A stretch of DNA of 34,992 bases from Phycisphaerales bacterium (GTDB taxonomy: Bacteria > Planctomycetota > Phycisphaerae > UBA1845): contig CP070691.1 of assembly GCA_020353195.1 (NCBI GenBank), positions 1,305,625 through 1,340,616 on the forward strand, given 5' to 3'. This document shows positions 34,363 to 34,992 of the stretch, piece by piece. How positions within the stretch are numbered: the stretch's first letter is position 1; every line of letters starts with the position of its first letter. Below the pieces are notes generated by a model. It ran no database searches. It had not been told where the DNA came from and saw only the letters and a program-made list of their open reading frames with translations. The translations under genes were made by a program, and so were the position numbers.

Positions 34363-34764
34363 TCACGGGGCGTCCGCGCCGCCGGATGCGGCCTTGAGCG
34401 GATCAGCTCGTATGATCTGGACCCGCAGGGCCGTGTACACCGTCGCGTCAGCCGACTTCGTGACGCGGATGCTGCCTTCCGCGCGCTCGCCTTCCTTGAC
34501 GTCGGTGAGTGTGGCCAAAGCGCCGTTGATCAGAATCTCGGTTTCGTCGGTGACCCTCACCACCTGGGTCAGTTCGGCGTCGCGCTTTTCGCTGTAGAAC
34601 CGCACGGTCACTTCCCTGTTCTGCCGGTCGATTCGCTCCACGACCCCTTTGAGCGACACGACTTTCGGCTCGCCCTCGCGCTCGGTGCACCCGCCCAACG
34701 ACTCGCACCCGATCGCCGCGATCATCAGCCAGGTCCGTCCGTTTCGAATGATCCGCCTTGTCAT
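34363..34764 (-). CDS. Small lipoprotein of unknown function
   Basis: A 133-residue protein with a basic start, a hydrophobic segment (TWLMIAAIGCESLGG) and a lipobox L-G-G-C, so it is probably lipid-anchored after C26. The mature part is a single beta-rich domain: KGVVERIDRQNREVTVRFYS, TQVVRVTDETEILING, ATLTDVKEGERAEGSIRVT, ALRVQII. The order resembles OB-like small domains of the DUF5666 type, where a T-E-(I/F)-x-(I/V)-(N/D)-G turn is followed by L-x-D-(L/V)-K-x-G (recall, not verified). It converges on selA with a 63-base gap. The start at 34764 has a weak AAGGA site upstream. Function unknown. Confidence 0.78.
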   Translation of the reverse strand: MTRRIIRNGRTWLMIAAIGCESLGGCTEREGEPKVVSLKGVVERIDRQNREVTVRFYSEKRDAELTQVVRVTDETEILINGALATLTDVKEGERAEGSIRVTKSADATVYTALRVQIIRADPLKAASGGADAP

Positions 34765-34826
34765 GGGCGTTGTCCTTGTGCCGGCAGTTCGACGATCCGA
34801 CGGGGCCCGGCGCCCGGCCCCGGCTC

Positions 34827-34855
34827 AGTGTAGCCGCCCGGCCGGTCGGCGGCAA
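34827..34855 (-). promoter_or_regulatory. Possible promoter of the small lipoprotein gene
   Basis: On the minus strand, TTGCCG (34850-34855) and TACACT (34827-34832) lie 17 bases apart, giving a leader of about 55 bases. Each hexamer matches four of six. The last 137 bases of the window beyond it show no gene I can support. Confidence 0.4.
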
Positions 34856-34992
34856 TCCGGTTGCGGTGCTGCAGACGAGGGCTCTACCGGCGGTTTGCCC
34901 GCCGGCATCAGGCTCGGGCGGAGCGGCTGCCGCCGAGCGTGCGGCCCACTTGCAATGGACACGGGGAGTTCGTACCCTTCCCCCGGAGGTTT

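Noticed and set aside
34860-34992. tRNA-like fragments at the right edge (minus-strand GGTAGAGC, plus-strand GAGTTCGTAC)
   Set aside because: The flanking bases do not form acceptor or T stems, so no cloverleaf can be built.

Overview
The window most likely comes from a member of the Planctomycetota, perhaps a Phycisphaerae-like or related uncultured lineage. Three things point there: a very large SecA of about 1350 residues with a cysteine-rich insert and a W-x-x-x-(K/R)-F repeat insert; a giant secreted protein built from D-C-N-G-N-G-x-P-D-E-C-D type calcium-binding repeats with a dockerin-like tail; and a large FG-GAP lipoprotein. Most of the window is GC-rich. The first 2.6 kb is visibly poorer in GC. 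No rRNA, tRNA, CRISPR array, insertion sequence or phage gene was recognised.

Layout. 1-2580 (+): the 3' part of ligA, with a tandem duplication of its helix-hairpin-helix domain, and a DnaQ-type exonuclease with a BRCT domain. 2656-3582 (+): a cation diffusion facilitator. 3682-7073 (-): a DEAD-box RNA helicase, an exported TPR protein and a soluble orphan histidine kinase. 7168-7467 (+): a small unknown protein. 7660-11673 (-): the giant secreted protein, followed upstream by a 518-base regulatory gap. 12192-17678 (+): a fumarylacetoacetate-hydrolase-family enzyme and the FG-GAP lipoprotein, closed by a clear intrinsic terminator at 17709-17749. 17775-22296 (+): a promoter, a small exported ORF and secA. 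22588-23325 (+): a HEAT/TPR protein. 23344-23934 (-): a membrane-anchored secreted protein. 24346-26855 (+): a GT87-type glycosyltransferase, D-aminoacyl-tRNA deacylase (dtd) and a methyltransferase. 26914-29269 (+): a possible leader peptide, a hairpin, a MATE efflux pump and coaD. 29372-30430 (+): an exported triple-repeat helical protein. 30603-34299 (+): a small Cys-containing ORF, selB and selA (ATGA overlap). 34363-34764 (-): a small lipoprotein.

The most interesting signal is the 118-residue ORF directly upstream of secA. It has its own TATAAT element, a signal peptide ending V-H-A, and a C-terminus (VVISLRGGLHGP, then stop) that recalls the SecM arrest peptide. The secA Shine-Dalgarno has a complementary CCTCC inside the last codons of that ORF. 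Together these suggest a SecM-like secretion monitor controlling secA in a phylum where I know of none; this is inference from one sequence. Other notable points are the LigA domain duplication, an in-frame repeat-derived insert in SecA, a leader-ORF-plus-hairpin arrangement ahead of the MATE pump, and several -10 elements that abut start codons.

Functionally the window mixes housekeeping (DNA ligation, CoA synthesis, Sec export, D-aminoacyl-tRNA editing, selenocysteine incorporation) with lineage-specific envelope proteins. All start sites were chosen by hand from Shine-Dalgarno, signal-peptide and promoter positions, and none has been tested.
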